In this document: positions 54,147-55,556 of the stretch, in pieces
Layout: the number at the start of each line of letters is the position of its first letter
Numbering within the stretch: position 1 is the first letter of the stretch
Source of the DNA: Paludibacteraceae bacterium
GTDB taxonomy: Bacteria; Bacteroidota; Bacteroidia; Bacteroidales; Paludibacteraceae
Direction of reading: 5' to 3'
Length of the DNA: 55,556 nt
Assembly (NCBI GenBank): GCA_017525455.1
Contig: JAFXSS010000104.1
Location: 1 to 55,556 of the forward strand
Program-made: the position numbers and the translations under genes
Notes under the pieces: generated by a model
What the model was told of the DNA's origin: nothing
The model's input: the letters and a program-made list of their open reading frames with translations, nothing else
Databases searched by the model: none

Positions 54147-55274
54147 CCCCAGAGGTTGTACTATCTCCGTCAGGTGCTGACGGTCGGTGTCGGTCAGAAA
54201 TATCTGTCCGAACTGTTCGCCGCGCAACATATCTACTATGCGCGCTACACGCGTGGCATCCAGTTTGTCGAATATATCATCCAGCAGCAATATAGGCTTA
54301 CCCAATTGTTGGGGAGAGCGGAGGCACGCGTCGCCTTTATGCCGCGTGGCATCTGATGCTACCGCGTTATCGAACGCGAGCGCCTGAGCCAGCTTCATGG
54401 CTATCAGATAGGTCTTTTGCTGTCCCTGACTGCCTACGCGCCGCAACGGATAATCGCCCAGCTGCATCTCCAGCTCATCTTTATGCACACCCTGCGATGT
54501 CCAGCCCAGTATCAGGTCGCGCTGACGCGTGCGGCGCAGCGACTCTGCCAGATCGCGGTCGAACAGTTGCGAACGGTACGTCAGCCGGGGCTGCTCCTCT
54601 ACTTCCGCTATGGTCTTGTACAGGTCGGCAAAGATCGGAACGAACGCTTCCACAAACGCCTTGCGACGTGCAAATATATACTCCGCATGCGGCACCATCT
54701 GCATCTCTATCACATCAAACAGGTCGCCGGGAACTGTTGGCTGATCGCCGTCGCCGTACTGCTTCAGCAACGCGTTACGCTGCTTGACCAATGAGTTGTA
54801 CAGGTTCAGATGCTCCAGATACGCACGGTCGGTCTGACCAATTATTATGTCCAGAAACCGGCGGCGCTCATCGCTTCCTTCGGCTATCAACTGGTTATCT
54901 TCCGGCGACACCATCACCAGCGGTATACGCCCTATGTGGTCGAGCATACGCTGATAATCCTTCTTGCCTAACTTGAATTGTTTCTTCAGTCCCCGCCGTA
55001 TCCCGCACGTCACTTGTATCGGCTCATCCGATGCGAACCCATTGCCGAACGCGTAAACTCCCTGTATCATCGCAAACTCAGCGTCATGCCGTATGTTCTG
55101 CGAGTCAACGGTGTTGAATGCTGACTTGGTGAAACTCAGGTAATATATGGCATCCAGCAGGTTGGTTTTGCCTTGCCCGTTCAGTCCCACGAAGCAGTTC
55201 AGTTTGTCCGCAAACGTCAGATCCGCCTCACGTATGTTCTTAAAGTCGATAATATGTAACTCCTGCAGTATCAT
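54099..55274 (-). CDS. recF: DNA replication and repair protein RecF with an in-frame palindromic insert
   Basis: 391 residues of the SMC-like RecF family: Walker A GLNGQGKT at 30-37, the signature motif region RRVGSQGQQKTYLIAMKLAQ, Walker B ILLLDDIFDKLD, and the D-loop His region FLTDTDRQHL. It loads RecA at gaps with RecO and RecR. Between KLAQ and the Walker B strand are about 31 residues (ALAFDNAVASDATRHKGDAC and more), about twice the usual spacing by comparison with E. coli RecF. This stretch is encoded by a palindromic repeat that occurs again upstream at 55433-55487. The 3' end overlaps the convergent NtrC-like gene. No clear promoter is visible upstream. Confidence 0.93.
   Translation of the reverse strand: MILQELHIIDFKNIREADLTFADKLNCFVGLNGQGKTNLLDAIYYLSFTKSAFNTVDSQNIRHDAEFAMIQGVYAFGNGFASDEPIQVTCGIRRGLKKQFKLGKKDYQRMLDHIGRIPLVMVSPEDNQLIAEGSDERRRFLDIIIGQTDRAYLEHLNLYNSLVKQRNALLKQYGDGDQPTVPGDLFDVIEMQMVPHAEYIFARRKAFVEAFVPIFADLYKTIAEVEEQPRLTYRSQLFDRDLAESLRRTRQRDLILGWTSQGVHKDELEMQLGDYPLRRVGSQGQQKTYLIAMKLAQALAFDNAVASDATRHKGDACLRSPQQLGKPILLLDDIFDKLDATRVARIVDMLRGEQFGQIFLTDTDRQHLTEIVQPLGSSKVFYVSGGDFRAG
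54328..54380 (-). repeat. Palindromic repeat element, copy A, inside recF
   Basis: On the minus strand it reads CTCGCGTTC, six variable bases, GCGGT, n, GCATC, n, then a hairpin ATGCC-ACGC-GGCAT, and ends AAAGGCGACGC. It is in frame and codes for recF residues of about 299-316. Confidence 0.8.
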
Positions 55275-55363
55275 TTCGCGCTAATCTATTATTGGATAAT
55301 CGTTTTCAATCCCGGGGCCCCCAAAGAAACCAGCGCAGCGTTTCGCATGGGGAGAGCATGGAG

Positions 55364-55384
55364 AAAGCAATTGACTTTTGCTTT
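55364..55384. other. Intergenic hairpin upstream of recF
   Basis: AAAGCAA and TTGCTTT form a 7-bp stem around TTGACTT. With the palindrome GGGGCCCC at 55313-55320 and copy B of the repeat, most of 55275-55488 appears to be repeat-derived sequence with no gene. Confidence 0.45.
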
Positions 55385-55432
55385 CGAACGGGAGGGACAG
55401 CGGGGAGCGTCGTCACGACCCAGATAGCAACG

Positions 55433-55487
55433 GCGTCGCCTTTATGGTGCAAGCACCATCCGATGCGACCGCCTTGCTGAACGCGAG
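55433..55487 (-). repeat. Palindromic repeat element, copy B, intergenic
   Basis: On the minus strand it has the same flanks as copy A (CTCGCGTTC ... GCGGT-n-GCATC-n, and AAAGGCGACGC) around a different hairpin, ATGGTG-CTTG-CACCAT. It begins 1 bp after the stop codon of the gene cut off at the window end. Confidence 0.8.
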
Positions 55488-55488
55488 G

Positions 55489-55556
55489 TTACGGGTTCGT
55501 CTGGTCGTACTCGGCGGCACACTCGTGCCAAAGGTACTGGTACAGGGTCTTGTAAC
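55489..55556 (-). CDS. Partial CDS, C-terminal 21 residues, unrecognised
   Basis: A minus-strand frame enters from beyond the window and stops with TAA at 55491-55489. The visible end is YKTLYQYLWHECAAEYDQTN plus P. The residue mix looks natural. The position just upstream of recF on the same strand suggests a conserved neighbour of recF, but the family cannot be told from this length. Confidence 0.5.
   Translation of the reverse strand, partial: YKTLYQYLWHECAAEYDQTNP

Noticed and set aside
55292-55480. A 62-codon plus-strand frame upstream of recF
   Set aside because: It lies over the palindromic repeat and hairpins, has a random-looking composition and no promoter.

Overview
The window looks like a chromosomal segment of a member of the Bacteroidota, order Bacteroidales. 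Three things point there. Nearly every promoter I can find has the Bacteroidetes form, TTTG or TTG, then about 20 bp, then TAnnTTTG, rather than a sigma70-type -35/-10. There is a SusC/SusD pair with accessory lipoproteins. Typical Bacteroidales families are also present (DUF4290, DUF5606, GH3-like protein, BspA-like LRR protein, DUF386, long PPi-dependent phosphofructokinase, WG-like and OB-fold secreted proteins, Big_2 proteins with a T9SS-like tail). I cannot name the genus.

Layout. 1-2067: a cut-off gene and a GH3-family protein. 2069-6520: an AT-rich accessory stretch of secreted proteins, small unknown genes, a densely folded non-coding tract and a truncated nucleotidyltransferase, lying on the 3' side of a tRNA-Leu(UAA) gene (6806-6891). 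7130-11862: pfp, a periplasmic TPR-like protein and an EF-G2-like GTPase. 12018-18227: a SusC-SusD-lipoprotein-lipoprotein operon whose gene order resembles the B. thetaiotaomicron BT2264-BT2261 peptide importer. 18279-22925: DUF4290/endonuclease, two ssb paralogues around a membrane AraC-type regulator, and a small lipoprotein. 22964-25809 (minus): DUF5606, Nif3, zinc-ribbon coiled coil and tcdA. 25928-33350: smpB, gpmI, rsfS, ftsH and an M16 protease. 33661-42523: a small secreted protein, then an operon of a GHL10 (DigH-like) hydrolase, a propeller protein and a giant amidase with Ig-like repeats. 42596-47624: yhcH-like, glgB, nagB and cysS. 47676-50731 (minus): thrS and a TlpA-like thioredoxin. 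50763-55556: a secreted multi-OB-fold protein, an NtrC-like regulator lacking its DNA-binding domain, recF and a cut-off gene.

The strongest points for a second look are these. (1) A 48-bp interlocked divergent promoter module occurs three times with nearly identical geometry (19827, 25853, 52878). (2) A palindromic repeat lies in frame inside recF, with a second copy in the intergenic region upstream of recF; the hairpin stems differ but still pair. (3) A secreted operon pairs a peptidoglycan amidase with a homologue of the denuded-glycan hydrolase DigH. (4) NagB carries Tyr at the position of catalytic His143. (5) A structured tract of about 350 nt with mutually exclusive stems and a terminator sits upstream of a lipoprotein gene, and a short hairpin leader is shared by two of the secreted genes. 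(6) A 7-bp tandem repeat lies within the first codons of ftsH.
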